Counted from the stretch's first letter, positions 1 to 9,085 are shown. The stretch is 64,000 bases of DNA from Miscanthus floridulus (GCF_019320115.1 NC_089587.1:109119146-109183145), one strand, 5' to 3'. Notes: a model not told the origin generated them from the sequence alone. Numbers and translations are program-made.

Positions 1-291
1 GGCAGAAGCACCAGTTAAAACAGCCCCGAGTCCCCCGAGTCAGTTCCCAGCGAACAGAACGCCACGACCCACTCGAAAAAACACCCAGTTGATGAAAAAC
101 TAAGTCCTTCAGCCTTACCCGCGAAGGGACCGATCCAACCCCCCGGGCGACTCTACTCGAGTCACCCGGGGGCTCGGGGGCTACACCCATCGGGTGCGCT
201 CGCGCGCACCCTCCGGCAATTTAGCTTCGGCGAAATCAAAAAACACCCTCCAGGCGGTTCTGCCCGAATCACCTAGAGTCTCGGGGGCTAC
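1..291 (+). mobile_element. E0: 3' internal tail and polypurine tract of a Tat-like Ty3/gypsy element
   Basis: The segment directly precedes an LTR and is closely similar to 27190-27461, the matching tail of E1. It contains the same gactctactcgagtcacccg block and the same 'ctacacccatcgggtgc' block, and it ends in a purine-rich tract (tcgggggctac) at about 280-291 that would prime plus-strand synthesis. The rest of this element lies left of the window. No coding sequence is recognisable; open frames here are frame shadows of G+C-rich repeats. Confidence 0.8.
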
Positions 292-404
292 TGTCGGGGA
301 CCTAATACCGGGGTACCCCAGAAGGTGGAACCGATAACCACCAAACGTAAAAAACTTCTGGACGCATAAGGGCGCCACGTCATCCTTTGTTCGAATGACA
401 GGAG

Positions 405-775
405 TTCGGTTCCGCCTCGCCCGACACCCTTGGGACGGGCTCGGTCTCGCCCGAGGACTGAGGGATAAACTCCGTCTCGCCCGACGCCTTGAGGACGGGC
501 TCGGTCTCGCCCGAGGGCTGAGGGATGAGTTCCGTCTCGCCCGATCCCGGAGGGGTGGGGTCAGCCTCACCCGACGCCTTTGTGGGATAACCCTGCCTCG
601 CCCCAAAGGCTCAAGGCTAATCTCCGTCTCGCCCGACGCCTATAGGGCGGGCTCGGTCTCGCCCGAGGGCTAAGGGATAGATTCCGCCTCGCCCAATCCC
701 GGAGGGATAGGGTTAGTCTCGCCCAAAAGATAGGGACTGGCCTCCGTCTCATCCGACGGCCCAGAACAAGCCTCG
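405..775 (+). repeat. U3 tandem array of cctcgcccga-type motifs
   Basis: About a dozen imperfect copies of a unit resembling 'ctccgtctcgcccgacgcc...gggctgaggga' stand in tandem in U3. The same array in diverged form is in the E1 3' LTR (about 27560-27870). Spacing varies from about 30 to 60 bases. The array yields long arginine/leucine-rich open frames on both strands that are not genes. Such U3 arrays are often enhancer-like; that role is inference. Confidence 0.7.
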
Positions 776-1463
776 CCCTGATCGATATTTATCCCTCATA
801 ATGATGGGTACAGAACGAGACAAGACGTTCGGGTCAACCATGGCTCCAACGACCATACCCTGCACCCTGACAGGAAAAGAACTGCCAGGGAACGACAGGA
901 CTGACGCTTTAGACCCTTCCGGGCGCCGCAGAGCCCAAAAGGTATTGCAGGCGCGTGCACCTCACTCTGTAGAGTTGTAGACGCCGCCTTCAGCTCTGGG
1001 ACGCGGAACCCAACGAAGATATACGACAACCGCTACACTCCAAGAACGGATTTGCTATCTCCATGAACGACGGATACTCCGTCACCGCGCTGTGGACCCG
1101 AGGAGGCGGGGGGGGGGGGCCCTCTTCCCGACCCCTCAGGTCCTCCAAGTCAGAGAGCCTTGGCCACGGCGTTGCACCGGACCCCGACCCCGAATCCTCC
1201 CAACAGGAATCATGGGAACCAGAAGGCGTGTGGAGCAAGGCTGGGGGGAGGCCCCTAAGTCAAAACTACTGTACTACAGCCCATACCCTGGGGGCAGCAT
1301 GCTGTGACTGATCTGACATCCTACAGAGATATTGACGACATCTTAAACACTTATCTTCCTTCGCACTCATGAGAATGGAGGACCTGACCAGGTAGACATG
1401 AGCCACAAGGTAAGTAGAGTACGCATCCTGGAGCTCTCACCCTTGTAAAGCCAGCCCCTTCAT

Positions 1464-1475
1464 CTATAAAAGGGG
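1464..1475 (+). promoter_or_regulatory. LTR TATA box of E0
   Basis: The ctataaaagggg motif is identical in core to the TATA boxes in the E1 LTRs (about 14150 and 28681) and, on the minus strand, the E2 LTRs. It is preceded in all of them by a conserved cttgtaaagcc block. Confidence 0.7.
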
Positions 1476-2004
1476 AGGCATATCCTCCATCAAAAGGGAG
1501 GAAAAAATAGGACCGAACAATAGAACACATTCACACACATTCAAGCAGCTACGAAGCTCTTGACCACCTTTCAATCCTTCGATCAGAGACTTGGGACCAG
1601 TCCCTCTCTCGGCAGTTTGTATCCCTTACTACAGATCGTTACGGTGCTAATAACACAAGCAGCAACAAACTGGACGTAGGGACGTTCAGCCCGAACCAGT
1701 ATAATCCTGTGTCCTTTAGCGCACCATCCGAGCCTAACGCGCATTACTATAAATTTACTTGCCGGTGCTTGTACGAAACACCGACACAGTGACACAAGAC
1801 CCAGTCATCTTTCATCTCCCAAACTGCAGAAACGATGTTCACTGAACTACCATCTGGATTCACACAGACTGTTTAAATCGTTATGAGATCCTGCCACTTA
1901 AACGACGATGAAACAAAAGACGAACAGATGATTGCTATTACTGCAACAAATATTTCTAGCATGATGCATGCATCATCAAACATGTAGCTTCCTTAACACC
2001 GTCT

Positions 2005-2828
2005 CATCCTCGGCAATTATTAGAATGAGTTGACCTCCACGATGTCCCACATCCGTAGCAAAATTTCGAAGCCACACCTACAAGATCTCATAACCATTAA
2101 CACCAAACTATGGAGGAGAAACCTGAGATAAAAAAAAAACTATAGAGGAGAAATTAAACCGTCAAATATACTGTACGAGAGAATTTGAGGGCACTGCAAA
2201 GTTTCATATACCCAAATGTCCATATCATGTGGGTGATATTGGAGAAAACTTCAATGTCATGTGAGAATTACATTACTTTCTCCACGAAGAACTGGCACTT
2301 GGGGCACCGCTTCCACTTCATCGCCTCGGCCATCTCGTACAGCTTCGTGTCCTCCCTGGCCCTGGCGAGCCGCTGGTACTCGTCGCAGGTCACGCCGGCG
2401 TGCCACGGCGCCACGCCGTACCGCGCGCAGAACAGCCGTCTGCACACCTGGCACTCGGACTGGGTCACGCTCCCCTCGGCGCCGCCGCCGCCGCCGTCCT
2501 CGTCCGCCACCATCATCTCGGAGCAGTCCGGGAACGGGCAGTAGGTGCGCCGCGCGCCGAGGAACATGGACTCGCAGAGCTTGGCGCACCACCGCTCGAA
2601 CACGTCGGAAGGGAGAGCCACGCGGCAGAGCTCTGGGTCGAGCGCCCCGGCGCACGACGGGTCGGGGCACCGCACCACGGCGCCGCCGGTGGTCTTGGCG
2701 CGGACGTGGCCGGACAGGCACGCTCGGCAGAACGCGTGCGCGCAGGCGCCGTCGCCGCGGTGGACCTCGGAGGATGCCATGGGCTCCATGCAGATGCTGC
2801 ATGGGTGCTCGGCTCCCGCCATTGTCAT
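2005..2828 (-). pseudogene. Decayed RBR (RING1-IBR-RING2) E3 ubiquitin ligase paralogue
   Basis: Reading from ATG 2828 (or the in-frame ATG at 2822), the frame encodes about 186 residues. RING1 starts at HPCSICM with a CxH-x2-C-x2-C core (CAHAFCRAC). The IBR follows (TYCPFPDC ... CQVCRRLFCARY ... WHAGVTC), then the first pair of RING2 cysteines (RCPKC). It is a close paralogue of the gene at 7053-9007, which defines the damage. The fourth cysteine of the central IBR cluster is Tyr (CARY instead of CARC). The frame breaks after FFVEK, where the DGC...HITC segment with the catalytic cysteine should be. The last exon (about 2077-2005, 'RCGFE...FCYGCGTSW') carries one extra base. An alternative is a spliced gene using the GTAATG donor at 2276 and acceptor at 2078, but even then RING2 would be incomplete. 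RBR ligases transfer ubiquitin through a RING2 cysteine thioester; this copy should not. Confidence 0.75.
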
Positions 2829-3149
2829 AGCCCGTCGTAGGCTCTACCGCTCTAGGCTCCGAAGTCCGAAGACCGAAGCGGTCTTGGCGAGCCGACGGTG
2901 ATGACTCTCCGTCTTCTTCCTGGGAAATGACGAGTTTATAGGGTGAGATCACTGAGAATCTGAGATGTGAGTCTCTTGGTCTCGAGGATCTCTAAGAGTA
3001 CCCCATGTCTCTTCCCTGTCTATATTTTTTTTAAGAAAAATGAGAAAAAACTCATCTCCAAAATTACCCCATGTCCCTTTCTCATCTTTTGGCGATTGCA
3101 AAAACACCGTCACTTGCGCGCAGCCTGGGAGCGCGTATCCGGAGTTTCC
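2829..3149. other. Intergenic spacer upstream of the decayed RBR gene
   Basis: The left half is GC-rich continuation of the RBR upstream region. The right half (2980-3120) is AT-rich with poly-T/poly-A runs. I see no gene and no clear TATA box for the minus-strand gene. Confidence 0.4.
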
Positions 3150-3590
3150 CCTCTCTGGCATCTCCTTCGCAACCACCTGCCCCGCCGCTCGGGGACGCCT
3201 TCTTCGGGACTTGCGCCAAGCCGTGCTTCGTGCGGACCAGCGTGGGCGACCTGCGGCGTCGCGCGTGCCGCCGCGGCCATCCAGGACGCGATCCGCGCGC
3301 ACCTGGAGGAGCTCGGGGGGTGACCGGCTGTCGGACGCCGAGAGCTGGATAGCGGCCTATCGTGCCGTCCAGCAGGAGAGGTTAGTGGCCGTGGGATCGT
3401 CGCACCGGTTCATGGCGTACGAGACAGACATTGGGTGGGGCGGGCTGACCCGCGTCGAGCTGGTGTCCCTGTTCGTGAGGCAGATGGTGATGCTGCTTGG
3501 TGCCAAGGACGGCGGCGTACAGGTGTCGGTGGCGCTCGACGAGGCGGCGATGGAGGCCTTCGCGGCCAGCTTCGTTGTTCCGGTTTCCCT
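3150..3590 (+). pseudogene. C-terminal fragment of a BAHD acyltransferase
   Basis: Three plus-strand frames read in turn give the C-terminal third of a BAHD-family acyl-CoA-dependent acyltransferase of the malonyltransferase-like group. Residues LGDAFFGTCAKPCFVR with VGDL come first, then AAAAIQDAIRAHLEEL, then SDAESWIAAYRAV and GSSHRFMAYETDIGWG. The last is the conserved DFGWG structural motif with Ile for Phe. It is followed by RVELVSLF and GVQVSVALDEAAMEAF, the usual end of the family. Two frame changes (about 3240-3270 and 3320) and the absence of the N-terminal HxxxD half show it is a dead fragment. It is the first of a cluster of gene pieces that runs to 5720. Confidence 0.75.
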
Positions 3591-3955
3591 TGAATGTCCG
3601 CGGCGGCCAGCTACGAGGTGGCGGCTGCGGGCAGGGAGCGGCGGCTGCCAAGGGTTTGGCGCGACGCTGCGTTCTCCCGCGAAAAAAATGATGCAACAAA
3701 AAAAAGTATTGAATGACCAAAATTTTGACTTTTTTTAACTCAATTATTGAAAACTTTAGTTGACGGTGTTCTTTTTTTTGAGTTAAATGCACCAGAGATC
3801 CATTAACTCGTGTGGAGGTTTTAGTTAGGTCCATCAACTTTCAAAGTGGCTTTTTGGTCCATAAACTTAGTATAGTGTATCACTTAGGTCCATTGCTGTC
3901 CATATTGGCTCCTCGTGCTGACGTGACCTGCTGACTTGTCCTTCTAAAGCAATTA
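3591..3955. other. AT-rich segment with a MULE-terminus-like motif block
   Basis: From about 3778 the sequence carries the phrases 'taaatgcaccagagatcc', 'ttaggtccatcaactttc' and 'tttggtccataaactta'. This kind of 'ggtccatcaactt' block is familiar from terminal inverted repeats of grass Mutator-like elements. No inverted partner was found by eye within the next 3 kb, so the assignment is tentative. There is no coding sequence. Confidence 0.3.
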
Positions 3956-3959
3956 TTGA

Positions 3960-4105
3960 CGCTTCATTTCGTCAAACATCCTGTGGGCGCGCGAGCAGGC
4001 GCCGTCGTGTGGTCCGCGGGCACCACAGGGCGGTCCGTGGCCGCGATGGCCGTCGCCCGCGACGGCAACTTGGTGCTCCTCGACGGGCAGTCGCTGCGCC
4101 AGGGC
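3960..4105 (+). pseudogene. Fragment of a G-type (bulb-lectin) receptor-like kinase ectodomain
   Basis: The plus-strand frame reads GAVVWSAGTTGRSVAAMAV then ARDGNLVLLDG, matching the B-lectin repeat of S-locus/G-type lectin kinases (VVW...  DGNLVLLD). Only about 45 residues are present, with no signal peptide, PAN domain or kinase. It abuts an ABCC transporter piece in the opposite orientation, so it is part of the chimeric patch rather than a gene. Confidence 0.55.
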
Positions 4106-4147
4106 GCGCCTCATCGCCAACTCCTCCGCGCTGACTGGTCCGCGAGC

Positions 4148-4431
4148 CCCTTGCGGTAGAGCGCCACGATGAACGCCCCCCGGATCTGCATCCCCAGCTT
4201 CTGGCAGTGGAAGTTGTACTGGTGGCTGCACAGCGCCTCCACGCACTTGGCCGGCCGCAGCGTCGCCACCAACCGCGCTCCCTCCCCGAGCGGCCACTGC
4301 CCGACGCTCGCCGACGTGAAGTCCACGAAGCTCTGGATCAGCGTCGGCCCCACGTACATGACAGTGAGGCGGAGCAGCGCCAACGACGCGTTCAGCAGGA
4401 ACTGCGCCCAGAAGATGCGGAACAGTGGGCC
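4148..4431 (-). pseudogene. ABCC (MRP-type) transporter fragment, first membrane-domain portion
   Basis: The minus-strand frame reads [18 protein letters not shown], then [39 protein letters not shown] and ALYRKGL. This is the start of the first transmembrane domain of plant ABCC/MRP vacuolar transporters. It stops at LYRKGL, before the nucleotide-binding domains. Its upstream neighbour in the source gene appears to be the piece at 5509-5720; the 1.08 kb between them comes from other genes. Confidence 0.75.
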
Positions 4432-4800
4432 TTGAGGTCCAGGTCCATGGCCACTGTGTCGAGCGTGGCCGGGTGGGTGAAGGGCGCGGACGTCCTTCGC
4501 GGCGCGCAATCGCCAGTGGCGTTGGCGTAGAGCCGCAGCTCGCGGCGGCGCGCCTCCATCTCGTTGGCGACGGACTCGAGGTGCTACAGGTAGGGTCGCA
4601 GCACGCGTATGCGTTTGTGGCGGCGCACGCGCAGCATGAGGCAGCCATCCCCAGCGTTGGTCCACGCGAGGCGCGCCCCTAGGAAGGCGTCCCGCGCGGT
4701 GTGGCCCGGCCCCAGCTGCAGCGTGAAGTCGATGCTCTTGGCCACCGACGACAGCACGCAGGCGGCGTACCGCTGACGATGCTCGACTCGCAGAGGTGCG
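4432..4800 (-). pseudogene. BCS1-like AAA-ATPase N-terminal fragment
   Basis: Minus-strand residues [57 protein letters not shown] and [20 protein letters not shown] match the AAA-ATPase N-terminal region of the plant ASD/BCS1-like family. The Walker A and B motifs that should follow are absent because the fragment is fused directly to the ABCC piece at about 4431. One TAG stop interrupts it (RPYL-stop-HLE). BCS1-like proteins are membrane-anchored ATPases; this piece cannot bind ATP. Confidence 0.7.
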
Positions 4801-5116
4801 CCTTGGATGACATGCTACCCGATGGCACGCACGCCGGCAAGCAGGGGACACGAGTAGCAACAGTGGCGCACGGCAAGCCAAGGTAAGTCTAGGGCGGGGC
4901 TCACCACGCCGAGGTTGGCGGCTCTTGGGGCCGGCAAGCCACGACGGATCCACGGCGGGGCTTGCCACACCGAGGTTGGCAGTGATGCTTCTCATGCCGA
5001 TGCAACACAGGTCCGCGTGCGATGAACCCCTGCCTCGTCTCCGTCGCCGAGCGTCCTAACAATGTCGTAGGCGCGTCAGCTCGACGTCCTCGGCCCCGCG
5101 CAGCGCCGCTCGCCAA
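4801..5116. other. GC-rich spacer with a short direct repeat
   Basis: No gene was recognised. A phrase of the form 'cggggct(c/t)(a/g)ccac(g/a)ccgaggttggc' occurs twice, near 4894-4921 and 4953-4981. The sequence lies between the AAA-ATPase and CAF1-like fragments and may be filler DNA or an intron of an unknown source gene. Confidence 0.35.
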
Positions 5117-5330
5117 TCACATCAGCTCAACGTCCTCGGCATCGGCGAGCTTCGCCTCGAACACTGCCGAGTCGACGCCACTCGCGCACTGCGTCGAAGT
5201 CGAAGCCCTGCGACCGGAGGAATGCCACGGACTGGGCGGCGTGGCCGTCGCGACGGATTTCGAAGTCCACCTCCCAAGCGCGGCGGCGAGGACTACGCGT
5301 GTGCTCAGCTTCATGGACGGACTCTCCTCG
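5117..5330 (-). pseudogene. Possible CAF1-like deadenylase fragment
   Basis: In two minus-strand frames the text reads AWEVDFEIRRDGHAAQSVAF then LRSQGFDFDAV, and GVDSAVFEAKLADAE. This resembles the segment W/F-x-(V/F)-N-F ... SIELLxxQGIDF ... GVDxxxFAELL of plant CCR4-associated factor 1 (CAF1/POP2) poly(A) nucleases. The DEDD catalytic residues are not in the fragment, and a frame change lies inside it. The resemblance is from memory of the family and needs a protein search. Confidence 0.4.
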
Positions 5331-5508
5331 TGCTGCGGCTAGGAGCGCGTGATGGTGTTCACCATGAGCGGAGGCAAGGACGTCACATACGAACCCGGAG
5401 CAGGGGCTCGAGCGCATGGGGGCTCGACAGACGCCGCGCCAGAGCCGGACTCGAGCGCTCGAGGATGCCTAGGAGGAGGATGGCGGCGCCCGTGCGTGAT
5501 GCCGGTTG

Positions 5509-5720
5509 CCGGACCGGGTTGTTGTCCTTGGACGCCCACGACGACGGCCAGTGCATGGTGAAGAGCTCATGCATGCGCTCGGGCCGGTGGGACGGGGCCA
5601 GCGTCGGCACGTCCAATAGCTCCAGCGCCGTCGCGTACGGGGTCACGTTCGCCTTGCTGTTGCTATCGGTGGTGGTGGTGGTCTCCTCGTCCGACAGCTC
5701 CAGCTGCTAGAGGGGCGCAC
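5509..5720 (-). pseudogene. ABCC (MRP-type) transporter fragment, N-terminal linker portion
   Basis: The minus strand reads LSDEETTTTTDSNSKANVTP, YATALELLDVPTLAPSHRPE, then MHELF and HWPSSWASKDNNPVR. Plant ABCC proteins have the same order just before the first membrane domain. The stretch between the 'TPYA' and 'DVPTLAP' motifs is shorter here than in the family. The text ends at NNPVR, and the natural continuation (FRIFWAQF) is at 4431, so the transporter fragment is split by the AAA-ATPase/CAF1-like block. Confidence 0.6.
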
Positions 5721-6453
5721 ATGTTGCAATGTGACCCGCCTGCTGTAGCTGCTGGAGGGGCGCGAGGGGTCGGGCATGGCGTAGATGCCGCGTGGGGTCG
5801 GGTGGGGGGTGCAAACAACGTGTGGGTTCGGGTGGGTGCAGACAACACATGAGGTCGGTCGAGGTGCAGGCACGGGTGTCCGGAAACGGGCGCTAGCAAT
5901 GTCGTTTAAACATCACATGAGGCAGCACCTTCGGTGGAGACACATCAAATCCGTTGTATATACATCAATCATGGCCCTACTAAAACCGGAGGACAAATCC
6001 GACGCCAACACATGCGTTGATAGAGGAAATAGCCCAAACAACCCAAAATTGGGGAGTGCACACACATCCAACCCCCTACTGTAGGAGGCTAGGATTGGAA
6101 TGTAAAAGAACACCACGAAGGTGAAGGATCTTGATGTCGATAACGTACCCAACAATAACCCCAACATCCAAAATCCAACAGGGTAAAAGCAAGACACCAG
6201 CCCAAGCACATAAAAGCGGACAAAAACATAATTTAGTCCTGACACTAGCCCAAGCACATACAAGCAGACTAAAACATGCCTTAGTCATGATCCACTAGAG
6301 GAATCGAGTTCAATAGTGGGAATGATGAGGAATGTAGTACCCATGCCAAAAAACACTTCCATGAGAAAACCTTAAGTAGGCTATTACTAGCTAGTACCCT
6401 CAAATCGGTTGCCGATTGATGGCCGGAGCTGAAGGGGCCGAGGAAATTGATAA
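5721..6453. other. Intergenic spacer
   Basis: 5721-5900 is GC-rich with several 'ggtcgggtggggggtgc'-like phrases. 5900-6450 becomes AT-rich and contains a duplicated 'gacactagcccaagcacata' phrase (about 6190-6275). No gene or RNA was recognised. Confidence 0.4.
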
Positions 6454-6695
6454 GGGCGCCCGCAATGGTACTAGCTACGTAGCTAGCTTATGTAAAGGTG
6501 GAAGACAAAAACAAAGATTATTTCATATATTCTTATTCTTCTATATATTATTAGACCCACATGTTCCTCTATCAGATTATTGCACTACGTGAAATAGATC
6601 AACTATTTGTTCGTCGCTAGTGGCTACTCCCTCTTCTACTTTTTCCTTGTTCACGTCACAATAGCTAGCCAAATAGCTAACTGTTGGGGACGCCC
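6454..6695. mobile_element. Tourist-like MITE (PIF/Harbinger type)
   Basis: A 242-bp element has imperfect terminal inverted repeats (gggcgcccgcaatggta on the left; the right end read inverted is gggcgtccccaacagtt). It is flanked by the trinucleotide TAA on both sides (6451-6453 and 6696-6698), the TSD typical of Tourist elements. A subterminal palindrome ctagctacgtagctag follows the left end. There is no coding capacity. Confidence 0.85.
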
Positions 6696-6698
6696 TAA

Positions 6699-7052
6699 GG
6701 AGAAGGGTCGTCGCTCCCTGCTGTAGACTAAGTTCTAGCAGATAGGTATTAAATAGCACTAGTTGGGATATGACATCAGATTATTAAATTGAAAAACACT
6801 TTTTTTTTGTTTTAAGCTAGTCTCGGTGGCAATTTTGCGAGTTCTATAGGCATTAAGTAAAGCTACCAATTTAACAAATACGTTGATATGACATAATATT
6901 AATAAAGAGATGATCAAAAGTTTCATAAAAATTAAAATAAGTTTTGTAGGGCTAATGAGCATTATTTTCAACACACATGTCTTGAAAACTGAACATGAAA
7001 CCTCTGTTAACACTAGCCTTATACTTAGGTCCGAGATGGCGTCCATCGAATC
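6699..7052. other. AT-rich 3' flank of the RBR gene
   Basis: This is the region downstream of the minus-strand RBR stop codon at 7053. It is AT-rich and would contain the 3' UTR and polyadenylation site. No other gene is evident. Confidence 0.4.
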
Positions 7053-9007
7053 TCACGTTGTTGTGCAACGAGAATGATTAATCCCCCACCTCTTGCCACA
7101 TCCATAGCAAAACTCAAAACCACACCTGCAAAATCGCAATACCATCAAATTTTCGGTCAAAAGAATATTTCCAAGAGAAGGAAATGATTCGAGAGAATTA
7201 CAATGCTCCAAAAAGATTTCGACAGAAAACGATCATATATATATATAGCTCAATCCAACCACTGACGGAGGTTGAGTCTTAAACTATTCGAATTTAAGTG
7301 TATATTTTTTGTATTGACGAGACCACCCAGTTTTAGGGCCTCTATAGTACGATTTGGGCTTCTGATCTAAAAGTTGTAAATGGGGAGAAACTGCATTTTT
7401 ATGGTTTCAGCTTCTTGCCAATAATGACTTCAGCTTATTCATTTTTGTCTTGATTTTGGTTTCTAAAGTTGTTTTCAAGTTAGAACTTTTGATTAAAATT
7501 GATGGAGAGGCTACCATAAAAATCCTGCAAAAGAAGACCTTAATTAATTCAACAATTCTCATATTTGTTTTCTTCTTTCAAAAAGACCTTTAACATTTCT
7601 TGCACTGCAGTCTGTAGTGCACTTCGTAATAATTGAACAAAAAGGAAAAAGCAATACTATAGCTAAAGTGCAATTCAGAATTCAGCGGAAAAGGAACAGC
7701 ATTTATTTTGTAGAACCTCGTATTAGACAGCATTTATTTCTTTGCCCCATATTAGACGACGTTTTAGAATACTAACAACGTAGGCTTTCGATCCCAAATA
7801 AATTGGGGTAGGCTAGAGTTAAAATCCGCCAAAAATCTTAAGTCACGGTTCAAGCACTTCAATAGACAACGTTTTAGAATCTTTTGTAGAAATCTCTCAT
7901 AGAAACAATGCTAAAGTCAAATGACAAAAATATCTCTCAAAGAAGAGGGATAGAGATCGATGTCTTCGAAAGCAAAAAGATAAATTAAGAAAAGAAAAGA
8001 AAAAGAATCGGGGAGTGAGAAGGTACGTATTTTAGAACAAAATGTTTATAAATCATTTGTTTTGTGACGAGGGACTGAGGGAGTACGGAGTACCTGCAAG
8101 TAATGTGCAGGCAGCCATCACGCTTCTCCACGAAGAACTCGCAGTTGGGGCACCGCTTCCACTTCTTCCCCTTAGCCATCTCAAGGAGCATCATGTCCTC
8201 GACGCCCCTGTCCCCCTTCCGGAGCTTCCTGTACTCGGTGCAGGTAACGCCGGCGTGCCACGGCGCCACGTTGCACCGCGCACAGAAGAGCCGCCGGCAG
8301 CTCGGGCACTCCGACTCGGCGACGTCGCTGCCGTCGTCGTCCACCAGCATCATCGCCGAGCAATCCTTGAAGGGGCAGTAGGTCCTCTTGGCCCCCAGCA
8401 GCATGGACTCGCACAGCGCGGCGCCCCACCGCTCGAAGACCTCGCGGGGCAGGATGTCCTGGCAGAGCTCCGGGTCCAGCACGCCGCCACACCGCTCCTC
8501 GGGGCACCTGACGTCGGCGATCCTGTCCTGGATCTTGGCGCCCACGTAGCCCGCGAGGCAGCCGCCGCAGAAGGCGTGCGCGCAGCCGCGGCTGGCGTGG
8601 TGCGCGTCCGAGGGCGGCACCACGTCCATACAGATCTTGCAGAACACGAGCGTCGCGGCGACGGCGACGGACGGCCGGGACGACGAGGCGAAGGCCCACT
8701 TACCTTTGCCGTGACCGCGACCCGACGCTGCTGCTGCTGCTGCTGCGGCGGCGGCGTTGTTGTTGCCAGTGGCAACTGTGCTGCTGCGAGGTGGAGCGAC
8801 CCGGGAGCGCGCCGTGGCCGCGATGGCGGAGGACATGATCACCTCCTGTAGCTGGAGCTCCGTGGCGTACTTCTCGTCAGATATCGGGAAGAGCTCGTCG
8901 TCCCCGGCGGCGCCGCCGTCGTTTCGCCCGTGAGCGAGGACGGAGAAGTAGAAGTCGTCGACGATGGCGACGAGGGAGGCGCTGGAACTGGAAGATCCGG
9001 CTGCCAT
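7053..9007 (-). CDS. RBR (RING1-IBR-RING2) E3 ubiquitin-protein ligase, two exons
   Basis: Exon 1 runs 9007-8094 and exon 2 runs 7125-7053. Splicing GT at 8093 to AG at 7126 keeps the frame and gives 328 residues. I chose ATG 9007 (gaaATGgc) over an upstream in-frame ATG at 9091, because family similarity begins at MAAGSSSSSASLVAIVDDFY and a TATA-like box lies at 9077-9085. An alanine run precedes RING1 (CKICMDVV...CAHAFCGGC...RCPEERC). The IBR follows (CPFKDC...CPSCRRLFCARC...WHAGVTC). RING2 spans the splice: RCPNC and the DGC-LHITC segment with the predicted catalytic Cys are in exon 1, and CGFEFCYGCGKRW with a closing HSRC is in exon 2. RBR ligases take ubiquitin from an E2 onto the RING2 Cys and pass it to substrate. 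No membrane segment is seen. The paralogue at 2005-2828 is damaged; this copy looks intact. Confidence 0.82.
7781..7870 (-). mobile_element. Au-SINE-like 3' end fragment inside the RBR intron
   Basis: Read on the minus strand the phrase is ctagcctaccccaatttatt, followed by tgggatcgaaagcc and ttgtt. This resembles the conserved 3' end of plant Au SINEs (cctaccccaacttgtttgggactaaaggctttgttgtt). The 5' part with the pol III boxes was not identified. Confidence 0.45.
8055..8093 (-). mobile_element. Stowaway-like MITE end at the RBR intron 5' border
   Basis: Immediately after the exon 1 donor the minus strand reads GTACTCCG then TACTCCCTCAGTCCCTCG. This matches the Stowaway terminal repeat (TA)CTCCCTCCGTCCC with one mismatch. 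The far end was not found by eye, so the extent given is only the recognisable end. Confidence 0.5.
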
Positions 9008-9076
9008 TTCGTTTGAGAAGCAGGCGAGAAAGCGAGGGGTTTCGATCCGTCCGTTCGCTGGAGTGAGCAATGGCCG

Positions 9077-9085
9077 ATTTAATAG
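9077..9085 (-). promoter_or_regulatory. Candidate TATA box of the RBR gene
   Basis: The minus strand reads CTATTAAAT about 70 bases upstream of the chosen ATG at 9007. This gives a short 5' UTR of about 40 bases, typical for a plant gene. It is based on motif and position only. Confidence 0.4.

Larger units (their letters stand above)
292..1786 (+). repeat. E0 3' LTR (Tat-like Ty3/gypsy)
   Basis: The LTR begins TGTCGGGGACC and ends ACACCGACA, giving the TG...CA ends and a short terminal inverted repeat. It aligns along its length with the E1 3' LTR at 27462-28999. A TATA box (ctataaaagggg) lies near 1464-1475, so the U3/R border should be just after it. The five bases to the right (1787-1791, cagtg) would be one copy of the target-site duplication, but the partner lies outside the window. 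Confidence 0.88.

Noticed and set aside
181..752. Arg/Leu-rich frames on both strands over E0
   Set aside because: Produced by the cctcgcccga tandem array in U3.
2257..2952. Long Arg/Pro/Gly-rich open frames on both strands over the decayed RBR gene (2257-2952 minus, 2261-2830 plus, 2400-2840 plus)
   Set aside because: They are other-frame shadows of a GC-rich exon. Only the frame with RING1 and IBR cysteine motifs makes sense.
8042..8851. 269-codon plus-strand frame opposite RBR exon 1
   Set aside because: Antisense shadow of a codon-biased GC-rich exon; no recognised domain.
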